Positions 25,810 through 35,521 of a stretch of DNA of 64,000 nucleotides are shown one piece after another. The notes under the pieces were generated by a model that was not told the origin of the DNA, did no database searches, and was given only the letters and a program-made list of their open reading frames with translations. Position 1 is the first letter of the stretch, and every line of letters begins with the position of its first letter. A program made the translations under genes and the position numbers. This DNA is from Clostridia bacterium (lineage in GTDB: Bacteria; Bacillota; Clostridia; Oscillospirales; Acutalibacteraceae), in contig JAFXCQ010000033.1 of NCBI GenBank assembly GCA_017521425.1, positions 1-64,000 of the forward strand, in the 5' to 3' direction.

Positions 25810-26073
25810 TTAACCAACGTTTTCGAGCAAGTACTCATAGTGAGCCTCTGAATCATCATTTGGTTTTAATTCAATGATGTTATTAACAGTTGTTTCTCTT
25901 TTTGCTTTTTGGGTTTCGCGCATTTCTTCAGCGATTATTCTTTTAGCGCGTTTTAAAAAGCGGATTGCTTTTCTTTCAAAACGGTTAATATCCTCTTCGT
26001 GATAAATGCAGTAACCGATTGCTAAAACTGCAAGTGTCTCTAAAACGAATCTTAAAAATGTTATACCTGTCAT
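25810..26073 (-). CDS. Small single-TM protein with LexA-like operator sites
   Basis: An 87-residue protein from the ATG at 26073, which follows a perfect AGGAGGT. It has an N-terminal transmembrane helix (FLRFVLETLAVLAIGYCIY), then a strongly basic helix (ERKAIRFLKRAKR) and an acidic tail. I recognise no family. Its size and topology (short, N-terminal anchor) match SOS-induced division inhibitors such as YneA or SidA in outline only; no LysM domain is seen. Boxes resembling the clostridial LexA site bracket its promoter. The SOS assignment is inference. Confidence 0.6.
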   Translation of the reverse strand: MTGITFLRFVLETLAVLAIGYCIYHEEDINRFERKAIRFLKRAKRIIAEEMRETQKAKRETTVNNIIELKPNDDSEAHYEYLLENVG

Positions 26074-26098
26074 AAAAATTACCTCCTGAAAATCAAAC

Positions 26099-26121
26099 GA
26101 ACATTCAACGAACATTTGTTT
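26099..26121 (-). promoter_or_regulatory. GAACA direct repeats and LexA-like box at the small-TM gene start
   Basis: Two GAACA copies on the plus strand (26099-26103, 26110-26114) are spaced 11 bases. The second is part of GAACATTTGTTT (26110-26121), matching the GAAC-N4-GTTT pattern described for clostridial LexA. It lies at the predicted transcription start. Confidence 0.5.
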
Positions 26122-26129
26122 ATGATTCA

Positions 26130-26157
26130 ATTATATCATCTTTTCGACAAATGTCAA
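26130..26157 (-). promoter_or_regulatory. Promoter of the small-TM gene with an embedded Spo0A-type box
   Basis: Minus strand TTGACA (26152-26157), 16 bases, TATAAT (26130-26135). The spacer contains TGTCGAA (plus-strand 26143-26149), matching the core Spo0A box TGNCGAA. A second LexA-like half (GAACATTTGTGT, 26157-26168) abuts the -35. Confidence 0.6.
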
Positions 26158-26258
26158 CACAAATGTTCTTTGTTTTTTCTTCTTTGTGTACTTTAAATAG
26201 TACTTTAACCACAAAAAACGCAAAAATTCGATAAAAAACTTTGTTTTTTTACTCAAAA

Positions 26259-26285
26259 TGTTCTTTTTCTGTTCGTATAATGTTC
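26259..26285 (+). repeat. Three TGTTC direct repeats at exact 11-bp spacing upstream of obgE
   Basis: TGTTC at 26259, 26270 and 26281, each 11 bases apart, plus a looser TGTTT at 26296. They form an array about 75 bases upstream of the obgE -10. This covers most of the 331-base gene-free stretch 26074-26404. Confidence 0.6.
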
Positions 26286-26359
26286 GCTCACAAAATGTTT
26301 TTGCGTTTTTAAATTTATATTTTTTCAGAAAAACTATTTATATTTTTATAATATTATAG

Positions 26360-26365
26360 TATAAT
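26360..26365 (+). promoter_or_regulatory. Probable -10 element of the obgE operon
   Basis: TATAAT at 26360-26365, about 40 bases upstream of the obgE ATG. The -35 (TTTATA near 26337) is poor, which would fit an activated promoter. Confidence 0.45.
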
Positions 26366-26404
26366 AGTCGATGTATGTATTAAAAAACAAAAGGAAGAAA
26401 TACT

Positions 26405-27679
26405 ATGTTTGTAGATAAAGCGAAAATTAAAATAATCGCAGGCAATGGGGGTAATGGTGCTGTTGCCTTTCATAGAGAGAAATTCGTAAATGCTGGCGGC
26501 CCTGACGGTGGCGACGGTGGTAAGGGTGGTAACATTGTCTTTCAGGTTGATGACAACCTCTCTACCCTCTCTGACTTCCGTTACAAAAGAAAATACAAAG
26601 CACAAAGTGGCGAAAATGGTCGCGGTGGCAGATGTAGCGGTAAGCGTGGTCAGGATTTAATAATTAAAGTTCCAAGGGGAACAGTAATAAGAGAAGAGTC
26701 AACTGGTGCTGTTATGGCAGATATGAGTAAAGATGAAACCTTTATTGCTGCTAAAGGTGGTAATGGTGGTTGGGGTAACTCTCACTTTGCCACACCAACA
26801 AGACAGGTTCCGCGTTTTGCAAAAGACGGTATGCCCGGCGAAGAATGGGATGTTACTCTTGAGCTTAAGCTTTTGGCAGATGTTGGTCTCATTGGTTTCC
26901 CTAATGTTGGTAAGAGTACACTTATATCTGTTGTAAGTGAAGCAAAGCCTATTATTGCAGACTACCACTTCACTACACTTATACCTGTTCCCGGTGTTGT
27001 AAGAATGGGACCTGAAAGCAGTTTTGTTATGGCTGATATTCCTGGCATTATAGAAGGTGCATCTGACGGTATCGGACTTGGACACGAATTTTTAAGACAC
27101 ATTGAAAGGTGTCGCGTACTTGTTCATGTTGTTGATGTTGCAGGTAGCGAAGGCAGAGATCCATTTACAGATTTTGAAACAATCAATGAAGAATTAAAAA
27201 AATATAACGAAGAGCTCGCAAATTACCCACAGATTGTTGCAGGTAATAAAATTGACCTTGCAACAGATGAGCAACGCGAAAACTTCAAAAAATTCATTGA
27301 AGATAAAGGTTATGAATATTTTGAGATTTGTGCACCAATTTTAGAAGGTACACAGGATTTAATAAATGCAATTGCGAAGAAGCTTTCTACCTTGCCACCT
27401 ATTAAAATTTACGAGCGCGAAGAAATTACTGTAAGTGATATTTATAAAAATGCTAACAAACGCGACTTTAAAATCCGTGTTGAAGATAATATTTATATTA
27501 TTGAAGCAGAATGGCTTGCAAAAATTCTTTCTAAAACTGATTTAGAAGATTATGAATCCTTACAATATTTCCAGAATGTTTTACAATCAAGTGGTATTAT
27601 TTCTGCACTGATTGAGCGTGGCATTACTGAAGGTGATACTGTAAGTATTTATGATTTGGAGTTTGACTATGTGCCTTAA
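26405..27679 (+). CDS. obgE: GTPase Obg (ObgE/CgtA)
   Basis: A 424-residue ribosome-assembly and stress GTPase. The N-terminal Obg domain (residues 1-158) is rich in glycine (GGPDGGDGGKGG). The G domain follows with GFPNVGKST (G1), DIPGII (G3) and NKIDL (G4). A C-terminal OCT domain spans about 345-424. AAAGGAAG precedes the ATG. It heads a plus-strand operon with mrnC, a YitT protein and lepA. In most Firmicutes obgE follows rplU-rpmA; here a divergent regulatory region with repeats precedes it. Confidence 0.96.
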   Translation: MFVDKAKIKIIAGNGGNGAVAFHREKFVNAGGPDGGDGGKGGNIVFQVDDNLSTLSDFRYKRKYKAQSGENGRGGRCSGKRGQDLIIKVPRGTVIREESTGAVMADMSKDETFIAAKGGNGGWGNSHFATPTRQVPRFAKDGMPGEEWDVTLELKLLADVGLIGFPNVGKSTLISVVSEAKPIIADYHFTTLIPVPGVVRMGPESSFVMADIPGIIEGASDGIGLGHEFLRHIERCRVLVHVVDVAGSEGRDPFTDFETINEELKKYNEELANYPQIVAGNKIDLATDEQRENFKKFIEDKGYEYFEICAPILEGTQDLINAIAKKLSTLPPIKIYEREEITVSDIYKNANKRDFKIRVEDNIYIIEAEWLAKILSKTDLEDYESLQYFQNVLQSSGIISALIERGITEGDTVSIYDLEFDYVP

Positions 27680-28130
27680 TGAAAAAGAACTTTTAAATTC
27701 CACTTTATTTTCTTCATCACCACTTACAAAAACTGAAGCAAAACAATTTAGTCCCTTAACTCTCGCCTTTTTAGGTGACGCAGTTTACAGTCTTTTAGTC
27801 CGTGAAATGCTTGTAAAAGCCGCTAACAGACCAACAAACGCACTTCATAAAGAGTCTATAAAATTAGTTAATGCCAATTGTCAGGCAGAAATGATAAAAA
27901 AAGTGTTAAACGAACTGACAGAAGACGAAGAAGCAATTTTTAAACGTGGCAGAAATGCTCACAGTGGGCACGTACCAAAAAACCAGAGTGACAGTGATTA
28001 CCGCTACGCAACAGGGCTTGAAGCTCTTTACGGATACCTTTACTTAATTGGTGATTTTAAAAGAATTCTGTACATATTCAATATAAGTACAGGTGAAGAG
28101 TATCTTGAAAAATCAACAAATATGGAATAA
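27669..28130 (+). CDS. mrnC: Mini-ribonuclease 3
   Basis: About 153 residues; a ribonuclease III catalytic domain without the double-stranded RNA-binding domain. LAFLGDAVYSLLVRE holds the catalytic Asp, and ATGLEALYGYLYLIG carries the conserved Glu. It matures 23S rRNA. The ATG at 27669 (GGAG seven bases upstream) overlaps the end of obgE by 11 bases. Confidence 0.93.
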   Translation: MCLNEKELLNSTLFSSSPLTKTEAKQFSPLTLAFLGDAVYSLLVREMLVKAANRPTNALHKESIKLVNANCQAEMIKKVLNELTEDEEAIFKRGRNAHSGHVPKNQSDSDYRYATGLEALYGYLYLIGDFKRILYIFNISTGEEYLEKSTNME

Positions 28131-28974
28131 TATTAAACAAACTATTATTGATTACATTGTAATAGCTATTGGTGCTTTAATTTTTTCGCTTGGAATAGTA
28201 ATGTTCTCTGCACCGAATAACATAGCACCCGGTGGCGTGTCTGGTATAGGCACAATGTTAAACCATCTTTTTAACATACCAATAGGTAGTGTTATTATAG
28301 CTTTTAACATTCCATTATTTATTTTTTCATTCAAAAAATTTGGCAAAAAGTTTTTTTACAAATCACTTTACGCCACTTTTCTTACATCAACTTTAATTGA
28401 TATTTTGCCTTTTATTTTAGAAAAGCATTATATTTACTCCCCGCTCTTAGCCTCAATTTTTGGTGGAGTTTCTATTGGTGTAGGTGTGGGAATTATATTT
28501 CTACGTGGTGGCACTACCGGTGGTGCAGATATTTTAGCAAAGCTTATAAAGCTTAAGCACCCACATCTTTCTTTAGGTACACTTGTTTTTATAATAGATG
28601 CAGTTATTGTTGTCTCTACCCTTTTTGTCTATAGAAGCATTGAAGCACTTCTTTATTCAACCATTCTGTTTTTTGTAACATCAAGAGCAGTTGATGCTAT
28701 TATTTTTGGTGCGGCAAGAAGTAAAATGCTTTTAATTATAACCTCACACCCCCAAGAAATTTCAAAAAGAATTATGGATGAAATTGGTCATGGTGTTACA
28801 CTTATCCCCGCTTCCGGTGGCTACACAGATAGTGAAAAAACGATTATACTTTCAGTTGTAAGACCCAACGAGGTTGCTGAAATCAATAAATTTGTAAAAG
28901 AAATTGACCGAGGTGCTTTTACTGTTATTACAGAATCGAATGAAGTATTAGGCTACGGTTTTCAAAATAATTAA
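28093..28974 (+). CDS. YitT family membrane protein (DUF161/DUF2179)
   Basis: About 293 residues from a GTG at 28093; a TTG at 28105 has better spacing to AGGTGA and may be the real start. Five or six TM helices fill the first ~200 residues, with the family motif LRGGTTGGADILAKLI. A soluble DUF2179 domain (TLIPASGGYTDSEKTIIL) forms the C-terminus. The YitT family may transport or regulate small ligands; no substrate is established. It overlaps mrnC by 38 bases. Confidence 0.85.
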   Translation: MKSILKNQQIWNNIKQTIIDYIVIAIGALIFSLGIVMFSAPNNIAPGGVSGIGTMLNHLFNIPIGSVIIAFNIPLFIFSFKKFGKKFFYKSLYATFLTSTLIDILPFILEKHYIYSPLLASIFGGVSIGVGVGIIFLRGGTTGGADILAKLIKLKHPHLSLGTLVFIIDAVIVVSTLFVYRSIEALLYSTILFFVTSRAVDAIIFGAARSKMLLIITSHPQEISKRIMDEIGHGVTLIPASGGYTDSEKTIILSVVRPNEVAEINKFVKEIDRGAFTVITESNEVLGYGFQNN

Positions 28975-29005
28975 TATAAAATCATTTTAGGAAAGGAACA
29001 AAAAT

Positions 29006-30820
29006 ATGTCCCTTGTAACAAAAGAAAATATAAGAAACTTTTCAATTATTGCCCATATCGACCACGGCAAATCCACCCTTGCAGACAGACTTTTAGAGTT
29101 AACTCAGTCTGTTGCAAAAAGAGATATGTCTGCGCAATTACTTGACGATATGGACCTTGAGCGGGAAAGAGGAATTACAATTAAGGCTCACGCAGTTAAA
29201 CTTGATTACAAAGCAAATGATGGCAAAACCTACCAATTAAACTTAATTGACACTCCTGGTCACGTTGACTTTAACTACGAGGTTTCGCGTTCACTCGCTG
29301 CTTGTGAAGGCGCAATTTTAATAATTGATGCTTCACAAGGTATTGAGGCTCAGACACTGGGCAATACATATTTAGCCCTTGACCACAACCTTGAGTTAGT
29401 GCCTGTTATAAATAAAATTGACTTACCTTCTGCAGACCCTGAAAGAGTAAGTTTGGAAGTTGAAGATATTATTGGCCTCCCTTGTGAGGATGCACCAAGA
29501 GTATCTGCTAAAACAGGTCAGAATGTAGAACAGGTTTTAGAAAGAATTGTAAAAGATATTCCAGCGCCACAAGGTGATGACGATGCACCTTTAAGAGCAC
29601 TCATTTTTGACTCAGTTTACGATAACTACAAAGGTGTTATTGTTTACACAAGAATTGTTGACGGTACAATTAAGCCCGGTGACACAATGAGAATGATGGC
29701 AACTGGTGCAGAATTTACTGTTGTTGAAACAGGTTATATGAGAGCGACATCACTTGAGCCAAGAGATAAACTCTGTGCGGGTGAAGTTGGTTATATTACT
29801 GCTTCAATAAAAACTGTAAGTGATGCCCGTGTTGGTGATACTGTTACTTTGGCTTCTAATCCGGCAAAAGAAGCATTACCCGGTTACAGACAAGCAACAC
29901 CAATGGTTTACTGCGGTATTTACCCAGCAGACGGTGCAGACTACGAAAATCTTCACGAAGCACTTGAAAAATTACAACTTAATGACGCGGCACTTTCTTA
30001 CGAGCCTGAAACCTCAGGTGCGTTAGGTTTTGGTTTCAGATGTGGTTTCTTAGGTCTTTTACATCTCGAAATTATTCAGGAAAGACTCGAAAGAGAATAC
30101 AATTTAGACCTTGTTACAACAATTCCGAGTGTTGTTTATAAAATCCACTTAACAAACGGTGATGTAATAGAAATTGACAACCCTACCCACTACCCTGACC
30201 CTGCAACAATTGATTTTTCGGAAGAGCCTGTTGCAGATGCACATATCTATTCACCACCTGAATATGTTGGTGCGATAATGGATTTATGCCAGGAAAGACG
30301 TGGTACCTTTAAAAATATGGACTACATTTCTTCTGACAGGGTTGAATTAAAATACGATTTACCGCTTAATGAAATTATTTACGACTTCTTTGATGCGTTA
30401 AAATCAAGAACTCGTGGTTACGCTTCACTTGACTATGAAATCTCTGAATACAGAAAGTCAAATCTTGTAAAACTTGACGTCCTTCTTAATGGTAATATAG
30501 TCGATGCTCTTTCATTTATGGTACACTCTGACAAAGCTTATGGCAGAGCAAGAAAGATTGCTGAAAAGCTTAAGGACAATATTCCAAGACAGATGTTTGA
30601 AATACCGATTCAGATTGCTATCGGTGGCAAGGTTATAGCAAGAGAAACTGTTAAGGCTATGCGCAAAGACGTTCTTGCGAAGTGTTACGGTGGTGACATT
30701 ACCAGAAAGAAAAAACTTCTTGAAAAGCAAAAAGAAGGTAAAAAGAGAATGCGTTCATTCGGTACAGTTGAAGTACCACAAGAAGCATTTATGTCGATAC
30801 TTAAACTTGATGAAGATTGA
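29006..30820 (+). CDS. lepA: Elongation factor 4 (LepA)
   Basis: A 604-residue translational GTPase of the usual length. The G domain shows [16 protein letters not shown] (G1), [10 protein letters not shown] (switch), [14 protein letters not shown] (G3) and [11 protein letters not shown] (G4). EF-G-like domains II, III and V and the LepA-specific C-terminal domain (ending [15 protein letters not shown]) follow. It back-translocates or stabilises ribosomes under stress. AGGAAAGGAAC precedes the ATG. Last gene of the obgE operon. Confidence 0.96.
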   Translation: MSLVTKENIRNFSIIAHIDHGKSTLADRLLELTQSVAKRDMSAQLLDDMDLERERGITIKAHAVKLDYKANDGKTYQLNLIDTPGHVDFNYEVSRSLAACEGAILIIDASQGIEAQTLGNTYLALDHNLELVPVINKIDLPSADPERVSLEVEDIIGLPCEDAPRVSAKTGQNVEQVLERIVKDIPAPQGDDDAPLRALIFDSVYDNYKGVIVYTRIVDGTIKPGDTMRMMATGAEFTVVETGYMRATSLEPRDKLCAGEVGYITASIKTVSDARVGDTVTLASNPAKEALPGYRQATPMVYCGIYPADGADYENLHEALEKLQLNDAALSYEPETSGALGFGFRCGFLGLLHLEIIQERLEREYNLDLVTTIPSVVYKIHLTNGDVIEIDNPTHYPDPATIDFSEEPVADAHIYSPPEYVGAIMDLCQERRGTFKNMDYISSDRVELKYDLPLNEIIYDFFDALKSRTRGYASLDYEISEYRKSNLVKLDVLLNGNIVDALSFMVHSDKAYGRARKIAEKLKDNIPRQMFEIPIQIAIGGKVIARETVKAMRKDVLAKCYGGDITRKKKLLEKQKEGKKRMRSFGTVEVPQEAFMSILKLDED

Positions 30821-31000
30821 TGAAAACGCTGAAGCGTTTTCATCAGCGATATAAATCCTTACGGATTTGCGATATATTTCTAAAGAAATGCGATATATCT
30901 TCGATGCGATATGCCTTCGGCACAACTTGAGAATTTATATCATATCGCAACTGTGTTTATGCAGTTATATCGCGTTTTCGTAAGCAAACACATCGCAATA
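30820..31000. repeat. GCGATAT modular multi-hairpin repeat element
   Basis: Starts at the lepA stop with a perfect 11-bp palindrome (30820-30843). Four GCGATAT copies follow (30846, 30869, 30890, 30906), then two exact inverted copies ATATCGC (30942, 30967) and a degenerate third (30990). Between the copies are small hairpins, such as AAATCC-TTAC-GGATTT (30853-30868) and GCCTTCGGC (30913-30921). The 338-base gap 30821-31158 has no plausible gene. It resembles a dispersed palindromic repeat array. Confidence 0.7.
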
Positions 31001-31021
31001 TTAAAACTATAAAAGCAGAAA

Positions 31022-31074
31022 AAGTTCTATCATTTTCAGTTCACGAAAACTTTAAATGATAGAACTTGTTATTT
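31022..31074. terminator. Bidirectional terminator between lepA and engB
   Basis: Perfect 14-bp arms (31022-31035 with 31054-31067). T-rich tails occur on both sides: GTTATTTTATT on plus and TTTTTC on minus. Confidence 0.8.
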
Positions 31075-31091
31075 TATTGACTGACAATTAC

Positions 31092-31140
31092 AATCAAGTC
31101 CGCAGGACTTCCGAAATTTTCAATTCTCAATTTTCAATTA
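31092..31140 (-). repeat. Copy of the TTGAAAATTGA dispersed repeat behind engB
   Basis: Reading in the engB direction: TTGAAAATTGAGAATTG, AAAATTTCGG, then a short hairpin AGTCC-GCA-GGACT region. Highly similar copies follow the methionine-gamma-lyase-like and MATE genes. Confidence 0.7.
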
Positions 31141-31158
31141 TAATCATGAAATTCTGCA

Positions 31159-31743
31159 TTACTCTGCGTACTTCTCAAGCACAGCTTTGAGTTCATCAAG
31201 CCCGTCACCTTTTTCAGATGAAAACGGAATGATTGTAAGGTCTTCTCCGAATTCCTTAAGTTCCTCACGAAGTCCCTCTACGCGTTCTTTGTACTGTGTT
31301 TTATTGAGCTTGTCGCTTTTTGTTGCGGCAACAATGAATGGAATTTCACAATCCTGTAAGAATTGCATCATAATATAATCATCTTCAGATGGTTTGTGAC
31401 GCATATCCACAAGCTGAACAACGAGTTTTAAATTTCGTTCATTCTGAAAGTAGCCCTCCATCATTTCTGCCCAACGGCGTTTTTCGCCTTTTGCAACTTT
31501 AGCGTAGCCATAACCCGGTAAATCAACAATTCTTACATCTTCTGTTCTGTAAAAGTTAATTGTAATAGTTTTACCCGGTACAGAAGAAACACGTGCTAAA
31601 TTCTTTCTGTTAAAGAGTTTATTAAGCATTGATGATTTACCAACATTCGACCTGCCGGCAAATGCAATTTCTGTTACAGTTGATTCGGGAATTTGTGAAA
31701 GCGTACCGAATGCCGCTTCAAATTCTACCTTATTAAAATTCAC
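31159..31743 (-). CDS. engB: Ribosome biogenesis GTP-binding protein (EngB/YsxC)
   Basis: A 194-residue single-domain GTPase for 50S assembly. It has FAGRSNVGKSSMLNKL (G1), the KTITINFYR switch region, VDLPGYGYAKV (G3) and ATKSDKL (G4). It is the last gene of the tig-clpP-clpX-lon-engB cluster, 14 bases after lon, the classic Firmicutes order. Confidence 0.95.
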   Translation of the reverse strand: MNFNKVEFEAAFGTLSQIPESTVTEIAFAGRSNVGKSSMLNKLFNRKNLARVSSVPGKTITINFYRTEDVRIVDLPGYGYAKVAKGEKRRWAEMMEGYFQNERNLKLVVQLVDMRHKPSEDDYIMMQFLQDCEIPFIVAATKSDKLNKTQYKERVEGLREELKEFGEDLTIIPFSSEKGDGLDELKAVLEKYAE

Positions 31744-31757
31744 TTAAAAATCCCCTT

Positions 31758-34172
31758 TCAACAACAAACTGTAGTCTGTGATTCTTCGCTTGTTTCCTGA
31801 ATTTTCACGGTAGTTTTTTTACTCTGTTGTGATTTCTTAGGTTTAGTCAACGCTAAATTCAAAACCTCATCAAGAGTAGAAACCGCAATGAATTCAATAT
31901 TTTCTTTAACGACATCGTCAACCTTTTCTAAATCAGGAAGATTGTCTTTTGGAATTAAAACCGTTTTCATTTTGTTTTTATATGCCGCCATTGATTTTTC
32001 TTTTAAACCACCAATTGCGAGAACATTACCACGTAATGAAATTTCACCAGTCATTGCAACATCCGGCTTTACAGGGCGATTTGTGAGTGCAGAAACAAGT
32101 GCAGTTGTCATTGTAACACCTGCAGATGGGCCATCTTTTGGCACTGCACCCTCCGGTGCGTGAATATGAATATCTTTAGTCTTATAGAAGTCAGGGTCAA
32201 TACCTAATTCATTTGCTCTGCTTCTTACAAAGCTAACCGCAATTTTTGCAGACTCTTTCATAACATCGCCTAAAGAACCCGTAAGCTCAATTTTACCTGT
32301 TCCTTCTAAAATTGATGCTTCAATCTGCATAATTTCGCCACCGACTTTAGTCCACGCAAGACCATTTACTGCACCAATCATATTTTCGAGTGAAAGGTCG
32401 GTGTCTTTATATTTTCTTGCACCTAAAAATTCTTCTAAATTGTCAGGTGTAACTGTGATTTTACCACTGAAACCATCAGCAAATTTAACCGCAGCTTTTC
32501 TTAAAATTTTAGTTATAACTCTTTCTAATGTTCTGACACCTGCTTCTTTTGTGTAACCGTCTATTATAAGACGCAAAGCAGAATCTGTAATAGAGAGCAT
32601 TTTTGTAGTTATATTAAAGTTTTTAAGTTGTTTTGGTACAAGATGCTTTTTAGCAATCCTGAATTTTTCTTCAGCGGTGTAACTGTAAAGCTCGATAATT
32701 TCCATTCTGTCGTAAAGCGGACCAGGAATAGAAGAAGCATCGTTTGCAGTAGTAATGAACAACACTTTACTTAAATCAAACGGTACATCTAAATAATGGT
32801 CTTGGAATGTACTGTTCTGCTCACCGTCAAGCACCTCTAAAAGTGCAGAAGATGGGTCACCTTTATAATCGTTACCCAATTTGTCAATTTCATCGAGCAA
32901 AATGAGTGGATTAGTAGAACCCGCCTGTTCAACAGCAGAAATAATTCTACCCGGCATAGCACCTATATAAGTTCTTCTGTGACCACGAATTTCTGCTTCA
33001 TCGTGAACACCACCAAGAGAAATTCTTGCATAGTTTTTATTCATTGCTTTAGCAAGTGACTTTGCAATAGATGTTTTACCGACACCCGGAGGGCCTACAA
33101 GACAAAGGATTTGTGAATTAACATTTTCTGAAAGTTTTTTAACTGCAATAAGCTCTACAATTCTTTCTTTTACCTCAGTCAAACCGTAATGGTCTTTATC
33201 TAAAACTTTTCTCGCTTTATCAAGATGTAATGAATCTTTTGTTTCATTATTCCAAGGAAGTGCTAAAACTCTATCTAAATATGTACGGGTAACATTTGCT
33301 TCTGCACTACTGCTTGAAAGTTTTAAAAGACGGTCACTTTCATCAAGAAGCTTTTTCTTGTACTTGTCTTCGAGTGGCAAAGCATTTATTTGTGCTTTGT
33401 ATTTCTCGGATTCTTCTTCAGGCGACTCTTCATCATTGAGTTCTTGTGAAATAACCTTAAGTTGTTCACGAAGGAAATAGTCGCGTTGGTTTTTATCCAT
33501 CTTCTCGTGAACTTCCTCGTGAATACTATGTTGAAGCCCGAGAATTTCAGTTTCTTTTATTAAAACACTGCAAAGTCTTTCTGCCCTTTTTAACGGGTTT
33601 AATTCACTTAAAAGTGCTTGTTTGTCTTCGAACATTAAAAGAGTGTTACTTACAATGTAATCAGTTAATGTACCAATATTATCTTCAGTATAAACAGTCA
33701 TTTCAACATCCGGTGAAAGTCTTGGTAAAAGTTCTGCGTAATCATCAAACAAATCTCTTAATGTTCTGACTAACGCTTCGCTGTAAGGCGCATCAACTTT
33801 TCTTACAGCTTTTTGGAAAACTTCTGTAACAACTGCTTTTAAAATAGGTTTTGTTTTAATTGGTTCTGTTATAGTTGCTCTGTATTTACCTTCAACAACA
33901 ACTCTTAAAACTTCTGTATTTGGAAGTTTAATAACTTGTTTGACTTCTGCTACAACACCAATTTTATTCAAATCTTTGAATTCGGGATTTTCAACATCTG
34001 CATCTATTTGCGCAGTAAGGAAAATTTCACCCGTTGTATTTAAAGCGGCTCTTATTGCCGAAATTGATTTTTGTCTTCCCACATCAAAATGAAGTGTCAT
34101 TTGTGGGAAAACAACCACGCCTCTCATAGCAAGAACGGGAAGCGTAGTTGTAATTGCATTTTTCTTAATCAT
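31758..34172 (-). CDS. lon: ATP-dependent protease La (Lon)
   Basis: An 804-residue cytosolic AAA+ protease. The N-terminal substrate domain occupies about residues 1-200 and a coiled middle about 205-310. The Walker A is GPPGVGKTSIAKSLA, Walker B LILLDEIDKLG. The C-terminal serine-lysine protease domain carries PKDGPSAGVTMT (catalytic Ser) and GGLKEKSMAA (catalytic Lys). A short Lys/Ser/Thr-rich tail ending TTVCC extends past the protease domain. It degrades misfolded proteins. Confidence 0.96.
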   Translation of the reverse strand: MIKKNAITTTLPVLAMRGVVVFPQMTLHFDVGRQKSISAIRAALNTTGEIFLTAQIDADVENPEFKDLNKIGVVAEVKQVIKLPNTEVLRVVVEGKYRATITEPIKTKPILKAVVTEVFQKAVRKVDAPYSEALVRTLRDLFDDYAELLPRLSPDVEMTVYTEDNIGTLTDYIVSNTLLMFEDKQALLSELNPLKRAERLCSVLIKETEILGLQHSIHEEVHEKMDKNQRDYFLREQLKVISQELNDEESPEEESEKYKAQINALPLEDKYKKKLLDESDRLLKLSSSSAEANVTRTYLDRVLALPWNNETKDSLHLDKARKVLDKDHYGLTEVKERIVELIAVKKLSENVNSQILCLVGPPGVGKTSIAKSLAKAMNKNYARISLGGVHDEAEIRGHRRTYIGAMPGRIISAVEQAGSTNPLILLDEIDKLGNDYKGDPSSALLEVLDGEQNSTFQDHYLDVPFDLSKVLFITTANDASSIPGPLYDRMEIIELYSYTAEEKFRIAKKHLVPKQLKNFNITTKMLSITDSALRLIIDGYTKEAGVRTLERVITKILRKAAVKFADGFSGKITVTPDNLEEFLGARKYKDTDLSLENMIGAVNGLAWTKVGGEIMQIEASILEGTGKIELTGSLGDVMKESAKIAVSFVRSRANELGIDPDFYKTKDIHIHAPEGAVPKDGPSAGVTMTTALVSALTNRPVKPDVAMTGEISLRGNVLAIGGLKEKSMAAYKNKMKTVLIPKDNLPDLEKVDDVVKENIEFIAVSTLDEVLNLALTKPKKSQQSKKTTVKIQETSEESQTTVCC

Positions 34173-34183
34173 ATTATAATCCT

Positions 34184-35479
34184 TTATGATGCCTGATTTT
34201 TGCCTTTGGTTTTTCTTATAACAATTGGCTCTTCTTTACCGTCAACTACGTCAGCGGTAATTTTAACAACCTCTGCTGTTTCGTCTGATGGTACAGAGTA
34301 CATTACAGGAACTAATATTTTTTCCATCAATGCACGAAGACCTCTGGCACCTGTTTCTTTTTCAATGGTTAATTCTGCAACACGTTTTACTGCATCAGGA
34401 GTAAATTCAAGAGTTACATCATCCATTTTGAAAAGACTCTGATACTGTTTTAAAAGTGCATTTTTAGGTTCTGTAATAATTTTTATAAGGGCATCCACAT
34501 CTAAATCTTTTAATGAAGTAATAACAGGTATTCTGCCGACTAATTCAGGTATAAGTCCGAATTTTACAAGGTCTTGTGTTACAACCTTTGACATAATATC
34601 CATTTTCTTTAAGTCTGTTTTTGAACGTATTTCGCTACCGAAACCGAGTACATTTTTGCCAAGTCTTTCTTCAACCAACTTTTCGATTCCTGCAAAAGCA
34701 CCACCACAGATAAAGAGTATTTTTGAAGTATCTATCTGAATAAATTCCTGTTGAGGATGCTTTCTACCACCTTGTGGTGGAACATTTGCAACTGTACCCT
34801 CAATAATCTTTAAAAGTGCTTGTTGAACACCCTCACCACTTACATCACGGGTAATAGATGTGTTTTCACTTTTTCTTGTAATTTTGTCGATTTCGTCGAT
34901 ATAAATAATACCTTTTTCTGCTTTTTGGGTATCAAAATCTGCCGCCTGAATAAGTCTTAAAAGTATATTTTCAACATCTTCACCAACATAACCTGCTTCT
35001 GTTAAGGTGGTAGCATCTGCAATAGCAAATGGAACATCGAGAATTTTTGCAAGAGTTGAAGCAAGTAATGTTTTACCTACACCGGTAGGACCTAATAAAA
35101 GCACATTACTTTTTCCGATTTCAACATCATCAGTTTTTTCACAATAAACACGTTTATAGTGGTTATAAACTGCAACTGATAAAACCTTTTTTGCTTCTTC
35201 CTGACCAATTACATATTCATCGAGTTTTTCTTTGATTTCCATTGGTTTTGGAAGATTTGCCGCTTTCTCTGTTCCTCTTGTTGCTTCTTCTATTGCTCTC
35301 TCAACTTCTTCAGGGTCAATACCTTCCATTACCTGTAAACAGAGTTCAACACATTCATCACAAATATAAACTCCAGGACCTGCTACAAGACGGTGCACCG
35401 CTTCCTGTGGCTTACCACAAAAAGAGCAACGTGGTCCGTTTGGTTTTGAGTTATTTTTATTGTTATCTTCTCGTGCCAA
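34184..35479 (-). CDS. clpX: ClpX ATPase subunit of Clp protease
   Basis: About 431 residues. The N-terminal C4 zinc finger reads CSFCGKPQ...CDECVELC. The AAA+ core has [12 protein letters not shown] (Walker A), [10 protein letters not shown] (Walker B) and the IGF-equivalent ClpP-contact loop region. It unfolds substrates for ClpP. I chose the TTG at 35479, eight bases after GGAGG; a GTG at 35488 falls inside that site. It lies 42 bases after clpP, so the ATPase and peptidase are co-expressed. Confidence 0.95.
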   Translation of the reverse strand: MAREDNNKNNSKPNGPRCSFCGKPQEAVHRLVAGPGVYICDECVELCLQVMEGIDPEEVERAIEEATRGTEKAANLPKPMEIKEKLDEYVIGQEEAKKVLSVAVYNHYKRVYCEKTDDVEIGKSNVLLLGPTGVGKTLLASTLAKILDVPFAIADATTLTEAGYVGEDVENILLRLIQAADFDTQKAEKGIIYIDEIDKITRKSENTSITRDVSGEGVQQALLKIIEGTVANVPPQGGRKHPQQEFIQIDTSKILFICGGAFAGIEKLVEERLGKNVLGFGSEIRSKTDLKKMDIMSKVVTQDLVKFGLIPELVGRIPVITSLKDLDVDALIKIITEPKNALLKQYQSLFKMDDVTLEFTPDAVKRVAELTIEKETGARGLRALMEKILVPVMYSVPSDETAEVVKITADVVDGKEEPIVIRKTKGKNQAS

Positions 35480-35521
35480 AAAGAGCACCTCCGATTATTC
35501 GCTATTTAAAATCTATTATGA

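Noticed and set aside
30846-30973. Regularly spaced GCGATAT copies that could suggest a CRISPR array
   Set aside because: Repeat units are only 7 bases, spacers are 9-16 bases and self-complementary, orientation flips midway and no cas genes are present.
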